Source: Clostridiales bacterium (GTDB taxonomy: Bacteria > Bacillota > Clostridia > Saccharofermentanales > Saccharofermentanaceae). From it: a stretch of 64,000 bases of DNA. The notes beneath the pieces are model-generated. The model was not told the DNA's origin, searched no databases, and was given only the letters and a program-made list of their open reading frames with translations. Within the stretch, counting starts at the first letter, position 1. Each line of letters begins with the position of its first letter. Shown piece by piece: positions 28,359 through 38,197 of the stretch. Position numbers and translations under genes: made by a program. The stretch lies in NCBI GenBank assembly GCA_017961235.1, contig JAGCXQ010000014.1:1-64000 (forward strand). The letters run 5' to 3'.

Positions 28359-30269
28359 TCAGTGCTGCTTTTCCACGAACTGAGGCATGTACTTCTCGAG
28401 AAGATCAAAGGAACTCGGTCCCATGTCAAGGTAAGCCGCGTGGATCTCCTTCTTGCTGTAATCATTTCCGTACTGAGCCATCGCATCGTTGATGATTTTA
28501 CTACAGCACATATTTCCGAAGCAATACGGTGTAACGTAGCACGGGATCTCAACAATGCGGTCATAGAAGGCATCTGCGATCTGGCCTCCGGCACCCGGGA
28601 AATACTGATCGGCAAACTTCACTACCTCGTCTCTTCCCCATCCGTCATAATGAATGCAGATATCGAGATACGCCTGCATCTGATAGTTCAAAAGTGCAAT
28701 ATAAACATCGAAACACTCATATACCTTAAGATCGTAGTCGGTGGTAAGGTTCATGATGTAGTCTTCCGAGTAAGTGGACCAGCCTTCTTTATATGCAGTT
28801 GTTCCGCCCTTCTGGTAGAAATTATTCATGTGCTGCATATGATAGACCGTCTCGAAAAGATGTCCCGGGAAAGCCTCGTGAGCGACTGTAGTCAGCATAT
28901 CTCCGAGTCCGTCACTGTGATCGTTGAGCATGAGGACATTCTTATTGATATCATCGATCGGTGTGGAAACATATGCCGCCGGAGATAGATTCTTCGACAG
29001 AGCTTCCGGGATATGGAAGATGGTATAGTTCACCTCTCCGATATCCGGGAAATCACTCTTGATCGCGTCTTTACAGAACTCGACATCTGTTTCAAAAGAA
29101 CCAGTCGTGATCGCCACAGACGGATCCTGATTCATATGTTTCATGAGCTCATCATTCTGCTGCTGGTTCAGCTGCAGAAGACGGGAATAGAAATCGGCAT
29201 ATTTCGCATTGATATCGTCCAGAAGCATCTTCTTTGCTTCGTCGATCGTCAGGTTCGTGCCGGAACGGAGCTGGAAATACTTCTCAAAGAATTCTTTTCC
29301 GCCCTCCATCTCACAGATCTTTCCGGAAGTCTTCGCCGTTCCGCGAAGTGTCTCCATATTCTTCTTGAGATCTTCGTAAGCCGGGTAGAAGGATGTATCG
29401 AGGATCTCCTTATTTTTTGCGATCAGGTCTTTCTTTACTGCATCGTCAAGATCCATCGCATTCACGCGGTCTTCGAAGGTGGTGTACATATAGTTTCCTT
29501 CATGGTCTTTACAGATCGCATCGATAGACTCAAGCAGCTTGTTAAGGATCTCATCCGGACGGGAATTACCTGCTTCTGCAACTTTCTTCTCATATTCAAA
29601 GATGCTCTCGAAATACGGCTTGACGTCAGCGAGCATCTTCAGATATCTCTCAACATCGGCCTGATCATCGAATCCCAGTGTCGCGAAGACGATCGGGAGT
29701 TCCATATTCTCACCGGTCAGGCTGTTCATCGAACTTGTGTAGTAGTTCATGCCGGCCATGTCATTGGCGAGATTATAGTCACGCATCAGCGTATCATAGA
29801 GGATCTTGTCCTCCAGCTCGAGCGAATCAAAATCGATATCATTTAAGATCTCAAGGACCTGTTTCGTAGAGTCAATGCTCTTCTGCTCATCGTCCGGAGA
29901 CCACGGCGTGATGCCGACATCCGGCCAGTCCATGCCGAGTTTGGTCGGGTCTTCAATATCAAACACCATAGAGATGATATCTGTTTTTCCGTCTTTGAAG
30001 ATCCTTTCGTCGAGTTCGTGGAGCTTCGCAGCAGCCTCTGCTCCGGTGTATTTCTTATTCGAGGGAGCGGATGTATCCGTAGGCGCAACCGTATCCGTAG
30101 GATCAGTATCCGTCGGATCTTCGGTCGTCTCTGTGGTTTCTTCTGTCGTTCTCTTCGTCATCTTTTTCGTGGAAGGTTCCTTTTTCGGGCGGCAGGCGCT
30201 GAGGAACATAGATGATGAAAGTATGATACAGCCCAATACTTTGAGCACATTTCTGATCTTCTTATTCAT
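28359..30269 (-). CDS. DUF885-family lipoprotein, probable metallopeptidase (second copy)
   Basis: A lipoprotein of 636 residues, paralogous to the gene at 26308. The signal peptide ends in SSSMFLSAC, then a Thr/Glu/Asp-rich tether (about 25-70) and the DUF885 domain with the zinc motif VAHEAFPGHLFETVY. The start at 30269 is supported by AAGGAAGGG; the earlier TTG in the frame precedes that site. It is the first gene of the three-gene DUF885 operon and follows the ABC exporter operon after a hairpin at 30326-30361. Confidence 0.87.
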   Translation of the reverse strand: MNKKIRNVLKVLGCIILSSSMFLSACRPKKEPSTKKMTKRTTEETTETTEDPTDTDPTDTVAPTDTSAPSNKKYTGAEAAAKLHELDERIFKDGKTDIISMVFDIEDPTKLGMDWPDVGITPWSPDDEQKSIDSTKQVLEILNDIDFDSLELEDKILYDTLMRDYNLANDMAGMNYYTSSMNSLTGENMELPIVFATLGFDDQADVERYLKMLADVKPYFESIFEYEKKVAEAGNSRPDEILNKLLESIDAICKDHEGNYMYTTFEDRVNAMDLDDAVKKDLIAKNKEILDTSFYPAYEDLKKNMETLRGTAKTSGKICEMEGGKEFFEKYFQLRSGTNLTIDEAKKMLLDDINAKYADFYSRLLQLNQQQNDELMKHMNQDPSVAITTGSFETDVEFCKDAIKSDFPDIGEVNYTIFHIPEALSKNLSPAAYVSTPIDDINKNVLMLNDHSDGLGDMLTTVAHEAFPGHLFETVYHMQHMNNFYQKGGTTAYKEGWSTYSEDYIMNLTTDYDLKVYECFDVYIALLNYQMQAYLDICIHYDGWGRDEVVKFADQYFPGAGGQIADAFYDRIVEIPCYVTPYCFGNMCCSKIINDAMAQYGNDYSKKEIHAAYLDMGPSSFDLLEKYMPQFVEKQH

Positions 30270-30325
30270 GATTTTCCCTTCCTTTCTCAAGGATATTTAA
30301 GCACAAAAGGGAGGGAAAGTAAAAC

Positions 30326-30361
30326 CGCGGAAACCTATGTGACGGTTCTCTTATTTCCGCG
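30326..30361 (-). terminator. Hairpin after the ABC-2 operon
   Basis: On the minus strand CGCGGAAA and TTTCCGCG pair and are followed by GTTTTAC. It overlaps the promoter-side region of the next lipoprotein gene and is followed by one copy of the repeated word (30364-30372). Confidence 0.5.
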
Positions 30362-30383
30362 CCAAAAGCACTTTTCCGCTTCT

Positions 30384-31517
30384 TTAGGTGCGCACTTTCT
30401 CGCTTTTATAGCTAAGAAGCGTCGTGAGCAGCACCAGCACCGCGAGGACCAGAAGCGATACCGCCACCATGACCATATTCTCCATCTTCGCCCGGCTGTT
30501 GAGAAGATCCTGGAAGATCAGGCAGATATTATATACAGGTATCAGGTAGTGCGACATCGGGGAACTCCCGAGCCGGAACATCGACATCATCGACGCAAGC
30601 GTACATGCCAGCGTTACCGGAAGCTGCGCCGTCTGCGCCTGGTTGGCATCTTTACAGAACAGAGATATGAGAACTCCCAGATTGGAGAACAGGTAGCATA
30701 GGAGCACAGCATAAAGAAGGATCAGGAGCACCTGCGGGACCGTGATGGAGACTCCGGCAAATCCGAAGACATCCTTTGTATGCAGCGCTTCACAGACTTT
30801 ACTTCCTATGACATCTATCCCGATATAAAGCCCGCTGGAAAAGAGGCTGATCAGGCTGACCGACAGGATCTTTCCCATGATCAGGCTGATCGGCGGTACC
30901 GGAGACAGCATGACCTGATAGAAGGTGCCGCGCGCCTTATCCCCCGCGACGGTATCTCCCGCAAAGTTAGCGATATTCGCCGTCAGCGGGAGAATGAGCA
31001 TATACGGAAGAAGCATCGCGATCATTCGGTTATTGGATTCCTTGAGCGTGATATCCTTTACATCTACCGACCGGAACACCACCGACTGGTTCATTCTCTT
31101 ATATACTTGGTCGAAGCTCTGGCGGACGAAGGACTCCGCGCTCATCTTCAGATAGGCTGATACGGAATCGCTCTGATGGTAATAGATCTCCACACACTCG
31201 ATATCCGAGAAATCCACCAGCACATCGCACTTGTGGAACTTGTCGGACTTGATGAATTCCTCCGGTGCCACGTCGATATTCTCTACCCATATCTGCTTGT
31301 CATCTACAGATCCGATATTCGTCTTCTCCATATCGATCCCGTAGAAATACATAACATAGGAGCTATTCTGCTCCTGACCGGTACGTGGCTGGAGAAGCGA
31401 GATCCCGACCGTAACAAAGAGCGTCAGGACAGGCAGGATCAGGAACCCGAAGAGAAGTGTCTTCTCCTTCAGGATCTTCTGCATCTCGTGGTGGAATATT
31501 TTTCCAAGTCCGCGCAT
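30384..31517 (-). CDS. ABC-2 type transporter permease (second)
   Basis: A 377-residue membrane protein with one helix near the N-terminus (LLFGFLILPVLTLFVTVGISLL), a large external segment (about 45-175) and five to six helices in the C-terminal half, as in NatB/YhaP-type ABC-2 permeases. The internal sequence GDTVAGDKARGTFYQVMLSPVPP is the conserved coupling segment. AGAGGAAG precedes the ATG. It follows the ATPase gene by 24 nt and likely forms a heterodimeric export channel with the other permease. Cargo unknown. Confidence 0.88.
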   Translation of the reverse strand: MRGLGKIFHHEMQKILKEKTLLFGFLILPVLTLFVTVGISLLQPRTGQEQNSSYVMYFYGIDMEKTNIGSVDDKQIWVENIDVAPEEFIKSDKFHKCDVLVDFSDIECVEIYYHQSDSVSAYLKMSAESFVRQSFDQVYKRMNQSVVFRSVDVKDITLKESNNRMIAMLLPYMLILPLTANIANFAGDTVAGDKARGTFYQVMLSPVPPISLIMGKILSVSLISLFSSGLYIGIDVIGSKVCEALHTKDVFGFAGVSITVPQVLLILLYAVLLCYLFSNLGVLISLFCKDANQAQTAQLPVTLACTLASMMSMFRLGSSPMSHYLIPVYNICLIFQDLLNSRAKMENMVMVAVSLLVLAVLVLLTTLLSYKSEKVRT

Positions 31518-31541
31518 TTCTTCCTCTTTACCGCCTTCCGC

Positions 31542-32306
31542 TCATTCTTTTCCGTGACGGCCGATAATGGCCTTTTCTTCGTGATTCTCTTTATAAAGCT
31601 TGATAAATGCCTCTTCTACTGTGGAGACACCCTGGCTCTGCGGAAGTTCCGGAACCGTCCCGCAGAATACGGATCTTCCATCGACGATGATGCCCACGCG
31701 GTCTGCCATACGGGCCACCAGGTCGAGGATATGGGTGGATAGAATGATACACTTTCCCTGTTCCTTGAGCTTGACAAGATACGCCTCGATCAGGTGCTGC
31801 GTCAGGATATCCAGGCCATTCGTCGGCTCGTCGAAGATGATCGTGTCCGGATCGTGAAGAAGGCAGATCGCCAGCGACGTCTTCTGCTTCATACCGGTCG
31901 AGAATGTCTCGTATCTTCTGTCCCGGAATTCACTGATCCCGAAATAGTCGAAGAGTTTATCCCTGTTCGCGGAGATCGACTCCGGTGTCATCTCGTAAAG
32001 TCCGCCGTAGTAGTCCGCCAGCTCATCCGGGGTGAATTGTCCGTCCAGACGGATCTCATTTGTGAGGAAAGCGATACGTCTTCTGATGCTGTCACTCTCT
32101 TCGGCGAGTGGTTTTCCATCGTAGAGAATGGTTCCCTGCGTCGGTGTAAGAAGCGTGCTCAGCATACGCATCGTCGTCGTTTTACCGGCGCCGTTTGGTC
32201 CGAGGAGCGCGAAGATCTCGCCGTCACGGATCTCAAGTGTCACGTCCTTGACCGCCTCCACTTTATTCTTCTTAAATGTCTTTTTCAGATGTTCGATAGT
32301 AATCAT
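31542..32306 (-). CDS. ABC transporter ATP-binding protein (NatA-like)
   Basis: A 254-residue ABC ATPase powering the two neighbouring ABC-2 permeases. Walker A is GPNGAGKTT, the signature is FSTGMKQKTSLA, Walker B is TIIFDEPTNGLD and the switch His is in ILSTHILD. The C-terminal region is short, as in NatA/CcmA-type exporters. The start overlaps the preceding permease stop by 4 nt (ATGA). Confidence 0.94.
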   Translation of the reverse strand: MITIEHLKKTFKKNKVEAVKDVTLEIRDGEIFALLGPNGAGKTTTMRMLSTLLTPTQGTILYDGKPLAEESDSIRRRIAFLTNEIRLDGQFTPDELADYYGGLYEMTPESISANRDKLFDYFGISEFRDRRYETFSTGMKQKTSLAICLLHDPDTIIFDEPTNGLDILTQHLIEAYLVKLKEQGKCIILSTHILDLVARMADRVGIIVDGRSVFCGTVPELPQSQGVSTVEEAFIKLYKENHEEKAIIGRHGKE

Positions 32307-33433
32307 TCAGAAGTCCTTTCCCATAATCCGCAAGACAGGATCATGCAGATGCCGGCTATGATCGCCGCGGCAAATAGTGCCGTCAGAAGCGGCAGAAGAT
32401 CGATCTGGTTTTTCCCCATATGTTTGATGATCGGTGTCCAGTTCGCCACCGGGATATAACGTACAAGATTCTTATCGATGAAGTTCGGCAGGATCGCTGC
32501 CACGGAAACAAGCACCATGCCGGCCGAGGAGAACAGCGATGCCTTTTTCGCCTGGGCAAAAGCACTGCCAATGATACTGAAGATGCCCGTGATCACGAGC
32601 GTTACCGTAAGAAGAAGGATCAGGATGACAAGGAACCATATGGGCTCTCTTCCCGCTGCACTTCTCACCATAGCAAATTCATCCGGATACCAAATCGCCA
32701 TACCGGCGATCGCGGCAATAAGCCCCGCGAGGCCGGACAGGAACACCTCGATCATCAGGACCAGTTCTTTTCCCAGAAGGATCTTCGGAAGCGGTGCGGG
32801 ACAGAGCACCAGAGAGTCAAAGGTCTGCCTCTCCTTCTCGCCGGTGATGGTCTTTGCCGCAAGCGTCATCGCATTACTTGCCATCATAAGGAAAAGGATC
32901 ATGCCGATCAGGCCCGCCATCTGGTCAAAGTAGTTCACGAGTTTCTCTTCGTCCGTGGAAAGATCGATCGGTTTTGACTCGGGGTAGAGGTCATATGCCT
33001 CCAGAAGGTAATTCTCTCCCTCAAGAAGATATACGAGGTCATTGGCGCAGTCGTTCGCATCTTTCAGCGCGACAGAAGACGTAAGGACGGAAGAGTCATA
33101 AAGGATCCGGACCGACGTGTTATCCACGACGAGCGCGCAGTCGATCTTCCCCTCGTGCAAGCGTTCCTCCGCCTCTTCAACAGGTCCGGTAACGAAATCA
33201 AAGTAAGGATAATACTCGTCGAGATATGCGCCGATCTCATCTGCCGTCTTCTCATCGGGAAGATAGACTGAAGCATGGTATTTATCGACCATAACACGCA
33301 CATAGCACATACACCACGACAGGAAAAGCACTGACACCACCGGCACGATCAGCATCATCAGAAGCTGTGCCGGCGTTTTCTTCGTCTTGCGCCATTCACT
33401 GCGCATCACATGCCGAATGTGCTGTTTACTCAT
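32303..33433 (-). CDS. ABC-2 type transporter permease (first)
   Basis: A 376-residue permease with the same plan as its neighbour at 30384: an N-terminal helix (LLMMLIVPVVSVLFLSWCMCY), a large external loop and a C-terminal multi-helix block. The coupling segment reads TITGEKERQTFDSLVLCPAP. Its start overlaps the AMP-ligase stop by 8 nt and its stop overlaps the ATPase start by 4 nt, so all four proteins are translationally coupled. Confidence 0.88.
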   Translation of the reverse strand: MSKQHIRHVMRSEWRKTKKTPAQLLMMLIVPVVSVLFLSWCMCYVRVMVDKYHASVYLPDEKTADEIGAYLDEYYPYFDFVTGPVEEAEERLHEGKIDCALVVDNTSVRILYDSSVLTSSVALKDANDCANDLVYLLEGENYLLEAYDLYPESKPIDLSTDEEKLVNYFDQMAGLIGMILFLMMASNAMTLAAKTITGEKERQTFDSLVLCPAPLPKILLGKELVLMIEVFLSGLAGLIAAIAGMAIWYPDEFAMVRSAAGREPIWFLVILILLLTVTLVITGIFSIIGSAFAQAKKASLFSSAGMVLVSVAAILPNFIDKNLVRYIPVANWTPIIKHMGKNQIDLLPLLTALFAAAIIAGICMILSCGLWERTSE

Positions 33434-35228
33434 TTCTCTCTCCTGACGCGATCTTCTCCAGTTCGCGGTAGTCGATCTTTCCGAGCTTGGTCAGCGGGAA
33501 CTCGTTACGGAATTCATACTCGACCGGTCTTGCATATGGGATAAGCTCGAGTTCACAGGCCTTCTCCAGCTCTGCTTTGATTCTATTCTTCGTATTCTCG
33601 TCCGCCGACGTATCTTTCAGAAGGATATACGCCTTTACCACATGCATACGGTACGGATGAGGGATCGCAACCGCACAGGCGGACTCGACTGCCTCATTGG
33701 AGAGGATAACTTTCTCGATCTGTGTCGGGAAAACCGGTACGCCGGATACTTTGATGATCCTCTTCAAGCGCTGCTCGAAGTAGAAGAATCCATCTTTATC
33801 ACGATATCCGAAGTCACCGCTATGGACCCACTTTCTTCCGTCCTCATGGACATGGATAGCTAGGTCGGTTGCTTCCGGATCATTCAGATAGCCGAGCATG
33901 ACCGTCGGTCCGGAGATACAGATCTCGCCCTTTTCGCCATGCGGCACTTCTTCATTTGTCCCGGTCTTAACGATCTTCATATCGATGTTCGGGAGCGGAA
34001 GTCCGACCGATCCTGCTCTGCAGTTCTTCTCCGGATTGACGGCACAGACGGTAACTGTCTCGGTCAGGCCGTATCCCTCACGAAGAGAAATGTGGCTGCC
34101 TCTCTCGGAAAGGAATGCCTCGAAGCGCTTCTTCAACTCCATCGGGAGTCCGTCGCCGCCGACAAAGCAAGCGATCAGAAAATCCAGCTTCATATGGCTC
34201 AATTTCTTACTCTTCATCATGCCTTCATACAGTGTCGGCACGGCGGCGATCAGCTGCGGCTTCTCCTTATGGATGATCTTTCCGAGTTCTTCCGGCTTAA
34301 AGACCGGAACCAGAAGCACATTGATACCGTTTAGGATCATGCAGTGCATGCACATGCAAAGTCCGAAACCATGGAACAGCGGAAGGATCGCTACCATCGT
34401 CAGCTCCGGGAACTTGTCCGTCTCCCGGAACGGATCCGGAACACCGATGATCTGCGGGCCCCACGCGGCCAGATTATTCATATTTTCGGAAGAAAGCTGG
34501 ATGATCTTCGGAGAGCCCGTAGTTCCGCCACTGTGAAGATACACAGCCGGTGCATCCGGCTCGAACGGACGGACATAGATCTTCTTCTCCTTTTCGGCCT
34601 GATCCGAAAACGGATCATCCCAGTCATAATCATCCTCATATTTTCCGAGGAATATCATCTCGCCATGGCGGATCAGCTTCGAAAAATAAATATAGAAGGA
34701 GTCCTTCTTTATCTTCGGGATCTTACGGCCCTTGGTCATGTTGAAGCCCAGTGCTTTTGGCGCGGAAAGATAATCGCTGATCCTGCAGGCGATAACAAGT
34801 CCCGGCTCGATCTCCTCAAGCATCTCCGTGCACTTCGGAAGAAAGGCATCGAGGATCATCAGGCACTCACTGCCCGTCAGCTTCATGCTGGTGCGGATCT
34901 CCGCCGCCGGAGTCTTCGGATGGACCATGTTGGCGATCGCGCCGAGTTTATTGATCGCATAGACCGAGACTACCGCCTGAGGGATATTCGGGAGGCAGAC
35001 CGTAACGACCGTTCCTACGCCGACATTGCAGTCAGCCAGGCCTTCGGCAAAGCAGTCCACCTCATAAAGAAGCTCCGAGAATGTGATGTGCGTCCCCTGA
35101 AAGGTGACCGCATTTCTGTCCGGAAAATACTTCGCTGAACGTAACAGCATCTCATACATCGTACCATCCGGCAGATCAATATCGCCGGTCATTCTCTCAT
35201 CATAAAAATCCTTCCAGGATCGGTCCAT
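33426..35228 (-). CDS. AMP-forming acyl-CoA synthetase-like ligase
   Basis: A 600-residue member of the adenylate-forming superfamily. The P-loop-like motif is YLHSGGTTGSPK, followed by GYGLTETVTVCAVNP, HSGDFGYRDKDGFFYFEQR and the C-terminal lysine in PLTKLGKIDYREL. This pattern is closest to long-chain fatty acid-CoA ligases. It has the ribosome site AAGGAAG and heads the operon with an ABC-2 exporter, overlapping its first permease gene by 8 nt. That coupling suggests a lipid-like substrate activated near the membrane, which is inference. Confidence 0.9.
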   Translation of the reverse strand: MDRSWKDFYDERMTGDIDLPDGTMYEMLLRSAKYFPDRNAVTFQGTHITFSELLYEVDCFAEGLADCNVGVGTVVTVCLPNIPQAVVSVYAINKLGAIANMVHPKTPAAEIRTSMKLTGSECLMILDAFLPKCTEMLEEIEPGLVIACRISDYLSAPKALGFNMTKGRKIPKIKKDSFYIYFSKLIRHGEMIFLGKYEDDYDWDDPFSDQAEKEKKIYVRPFEPDAPAVYLHSGGTTGSPKIIQLSSENMNNLAAWGPQIIGVPDPFRETDKFPELTMVAILPLFHGFGLCMCMHCMILNGINVLLVPVFKPEELGKIIHKEKPQLIAAVPTLYEGMMKSKKLSHMKLDFLIACFVGGDGLPMELKKRFEAFLSERGSHISLREGYGLTETVTVCAVNPEKNCRAGSVGLPLPNIDMKIVKTGTNEEVPHGEKGEICISGPTVMLGYLNDPEATDLAIHVHEDGRKWVHSGDFGYRDKDGFFYFEQRLKRIIKVSGVPVFPTQIEKVILSNEAVESACAVAIPHPYRMHVVKAYILLKDTSADENTKNRIKAELEKACELELIPYARPVEYEFRNEFPLTKLGKIDYRELEKIASGERNE

Positions 35229-35305
35229 GGTTTTACTTCCTTTTATATATCAAACAATCTTTTGTATTTTACTCAATTTTACTTAAAAAAGAAATAGTCA
35301 GGTGG

Positions 35306-35311
35306 TATGAT
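35306..35311 (+). promoter_or_regulatory. Extended -10 of radA
   Basis: TG-G-TATGAT lies 71 nt before the radA ATG. It shows that the frame opening at 35307 is leader, not protein. Confidence 0.5.
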
Positions 35312-35381
35312 TATGTGTATCAGGCGCGCTCCGGGAAGCGATTCCGGTGCGTCTTCATGCCCCTCTGATGAAGGAGATCTT

Positions 35382-36758
35382 ATGGCCAAGAAAAAATCAC
35401 AGTTCGTCTGCCGCAGCTGCGGTTACGAGACATCCGGCTGGATGGGCAAGTGCCCGTCGTGCCAGGAATATAACACTTTTGATGAAGTCGTCGAGGTAAA
35501 ATCAGTTCCCTCGGACGCCAAGCCCGCACTTCGCGCCGGCTGGATCGCCGAGCGCGGCGTCAGCAAGCTCGCCGAGGTCTCCAAAGAGAACGAGCCGCGC
35601 TTCTCCTCCGGAATTTCCGAGCTCGACCGCATCCTCGGCGGAGGTTTCGTCGAAGGGTCCATGACGCTCGTCGGCGGCGACCCGGGCATCGGCAAGTCCA
35701 CGCTTCTTATGTAGGTCAGCGGCGCCGTCAAGACCGATGGCGAGATCCTCTATGTCAGCGGCGAGGAATCCAAGTCGCAGATCAAGATGCGCGCTGACCG
35801 CCTCGGCGTCAGCAGAAACAGCATCGTACTTTGTTCCCAGACATCTTTCGAGCATATTTCCGAGCTCATCTCTGAGCGTCATCCGGGATTATGCATCATC
35901 GACTCGATCCAGACACTCTACAGTGAGGAGATCTCCTCCGCACCGGGTTCCGTATCCCAGACGCGAGAGGTCACTGCGGGACTTCTTCGTATCGCGAAGT
36001 CTCTGAATGTACCGATCGTTCTGGTCGGTCATGTGACGAAGGACGGCGCGATCGCCGGTCCTCGTATCATCGAGCACATGGTCGATACGGTGCTTTATTT
36101 CGAGGGAGACGGCTCCTCTTCGCTCCGTATGCTCCGCGCCACGAAGAACCGCTTCGGTTCCACCGGCGAGCTCGCTTTTTTCGAGATGACACAGAAGGGC
36201 CTGGTCGGCGTCGAGAATGCCTCCGCGCTTCTTCTCTCCGGACGCCCGCATATGGCTCCGGGATCCGTGATCACTTCCGTTGTAGAGGGATCACGGGCTG
36301 TCCTTCTTGAGATCCAGGCGCTCATGTCGCCCTCTTCCTATGCCAATCCCCAGCGCATGACGCAGGGCCTCGACAAAGGCCGCGTCTCTATGCTTCTGGC
36401 CGTTCTTGAGAGCAAATGCAAAGTCGGCATCTCCAATATGGATGCCTATATCAATGTCGTCGGCGGTATGCGGATCGACGAGACCGCCTGCGATCTGGCG
36501 GTCCTCTGTGCCGTCTTCTCCTCCGTCTCTTCCAAGGCGCTTCGCGAGAACACGATGGTGATCGGCGAAGTCGGTCTGACCGGCGAACTCCGTCCGGTCA
36601 GCGATCTTGAGAAGCGGCTCGCGGATGCTTCCCGTCTCGGCTTTACTTCCTGCGTCCTGCCGGGCGCCAGCAAGAGTGCCGCATCAAGACTCCCCGTAAA
36701 GATGGACTTTATCTATGTCGATAAGCTCTCCGAAGCGATCGATGTCCTTTTCTCATAA
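35382..36758 (+). pseudogene. radA: DNA repair protein RadA, interrupted by an amber codon
   Basis: The sequence encodes a full RadA of about 458 codons: N-terminal zinc finger CRSCGYETSGWMGKCPSC, RecA-like core with Walker A GGDPGIGKST, the RadA-specific KNRFG (TKNRFGSTGELAFF) and a C-terminal Lon-protease-like domain. RadA is a helicase that extends recombination branches. Codon 111, right after Walker A (STLLM), is TAG at 35712-35714; the frame then continues as VSGAVKTDGEILYVSGEESKS. Relatives usually have Gln there, so a single CAG to TAG change explains it. The ATG is set by AAGGAG. No frameshift is seen. Either the gene is inactive, the amber codon is read through, or there is a base-call error. 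Confidence 0.85.
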
Positions 36759-36770
36759 GGAGGCATGAAT

Positions 36771-37589
36771 ATGCAGATCCCGAAGATAACGATCCCGTTT
36801 GATAAGCTTGACAGGCACCTGTATCTGATCATCCCGGCTGCCGGCATCGGAAGCCGCATGGGGATATCCGACAGTAAGCAGTTCCTGAAGATCGATGGCG
36901 TACCGGTCCTTGCCCGCACGCTGCTGGCTTTCTCGGAGTTTTCCGAGAAGTCCGGCGTCACCATCCACGCCGTGATCGTCACCGGAACAGAGAATATCAA
37001 CCGTGCCCGCGATCTGGCGGAAGAATATAAGATCGGATTTGTCGAAAAGATCGTCGAGGGCGGCGCCACACGCCAGGACTCCGTTGCCTGCGGTATCACC
37101 GCTCTTTCTGCGCTGGAACGTGCTCCGAAGCCATCCGAACCGGTATTCATCCACGATGGCGCCCGCTGCATGGTCGATCAGCAGACCCTCGCCGCCTGTT
37201 ACGCCGGCGGCATCTCCTACGATGTCTGCGTCGCCGCGACTCCCTGCAAGAACACGATCAAGATGGCAAAGACAGTTGATTCGTCTCTAAAAGAGCCGGA
37301 AACTGCTTCTTCCGAAAACCGCCGTCCCACGACTACCGTTGTCGATCACACCCTCGACAGAAGCACGCTTTACGAAGTACAGACCCCGCAGGTCTTCCAC
37401 TATGACACACTGCTTCTGGTAAGTTCCGAAGCCAAGGAAAAAGGCATCTCTGCTACGGACGATACCGCATTGGCCGAGGCGCTGGGCATCTCCGTGCATC
37501 TTATTCCCTGCTCTTACGGGAACATAAAAATAACGACGCCCGAAGACGCCGCTCTTGCTGAGTTTATGCTGAAAAGCCGGAAGATCTGA
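36771..37589 (+). CDS. ispD: 2-C-methyl-D-erythritol 4-phosphate cytidylyltransferase
   Basis: The enzyme joins CTP and MEP in the third step of the MEP isoprenoid pathway. The nucleotide-binding PAAGIGSRMGISDSKQFLKIDGVPVL is near the N-terminus; GGATRQDSVACGI, VFIHDGARCMV and the C-terminal TDDTALAEALG..NIKITTPEDAALAE follow. The usual Pro before the conserved Lys (PKQ) is Ser here (SKQ). Start 36771 is preferred over 36765 because AAGGAGG abuts the first ATG and lies 7 nt before the second. The gene begins 12 nt after radA and converges on ispF. Confidence 0.93.
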   Translation: MQIPKITIPFDKLDRHLYLIIPAAGIGSRMGISDSKQFLKIDGVPVLARTLLAFSEFSEKSGVTIHAVIVTGTENINRARDLAEEYKIGFVEKIVEGGATRQDSVACGITALSALERAPKPSEPVFIHDGARCMVDQQTLAACYAGGISYDVCVAATPCKNTIKMAKTVDSSLKEPETASSENRRPTTTVVDHTLDRSTLYEVQTPQVFHYDTLLLVSSEAKEKGISATDDTALAEALGISVHLIPCSYGNIKITTPEDAALAEFMLKSRKI

Positions 37590-37629
37590 CTTCCGGCTTT
37601 TTTATTCTTCCTTATCCGGGTGAGATTAC

Positions 37630-38163
37630 TTATCCGAGGGAGACCTCTTCTCTCCGCATCGTTACGCTGCAGAATACCATGATACCTTCACCTTCTCCGA
37701 AGCGGGTAAGATTCTCGCCGGAAGTCGCCGTGATACCGATCCGCTGCGGATCGATTCCCGTAAGCTCCCCAAGACGGATCTTCATCGGTCCGATCATCGG
37801 TGTAAACTTCGGACGCTTCGCCTCAATAGTGATGGAGATATGCGTCAGTTCCCAGCCCTGATCGGCAGCAAAAGAAAGTGCTTTTGCAAGATAAGCGGAG
37901 CTATCCGTGATCCCCTGCTGGCACATCTGATCAGCGATCGTTCCGAGAATATTGATCCCTGTTATGCCGGAGATCGCATTGGTCAGCGCATGCAGGACCG
38001 CATCTCCGTCGCTGTTTGCCACAAGCGGTGTCTCCCCGGGGAAAACCACCCCGGCCAGGATCAGCTCCTTCGGCCACTTATCCGCAGACTTCAGCTGGGC
38101 CTCGACCGGCTGTCTGAAGCGGTGGCTGTCCTGTCCGATTCCATTCGCATATTCATACTGCAT
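37630..38163 (-). CDS. ispF: 2-C-methyl-D-erythritol 2,4-cyclodiphosphate synthase
   Basis: This MEP-pathway enzyme cyclises CDP-ME 2-phosphate with release of CMP. The zinc ligands are in GIGQDSHRF (Asp, His), and SDGDAVLHALTNAISG, the internal IEAKRPKFTPMIGPM and the C-terminal ITATSGENLTRFGEGEG are family motifs. I start at MQYEYAN (38163): an extended -10 at 38198-38203 puts the RNA start downstream of the earlier in-frame ATG, and AGGCGG lies 9 nt upstream. The 177-residue length is slightly above the usual 157-160, due to an insert after the first motif (VEAQLKSADKWPKE). Confidence 0.93.
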   Translation of the reverse strand: MQYEYANGIGQDSHRFRQPVEAQLKSADKWPKELILAGVVFPGETPLVANSDGDAVLHALTNAISGITGINILGTIADQMCQQGITDSSAYLAKALSFAADQGWELTHISITIEAKRPKFTPMIGPMKIRLGELTGIDPQRIGITATSGENLTRFGEGEGIMVFCSVTMRREEVSLG

Positions 38164-38197
38164 ATTCTGTTCCGCCTTTCCCTCGAAAGTCTGTCTC

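Noticed and set aside
35307..35381. N-terminal extension of RadA
   Set aside because: It begins inside the -10 box, and AAGGAG marks the start at 35382.
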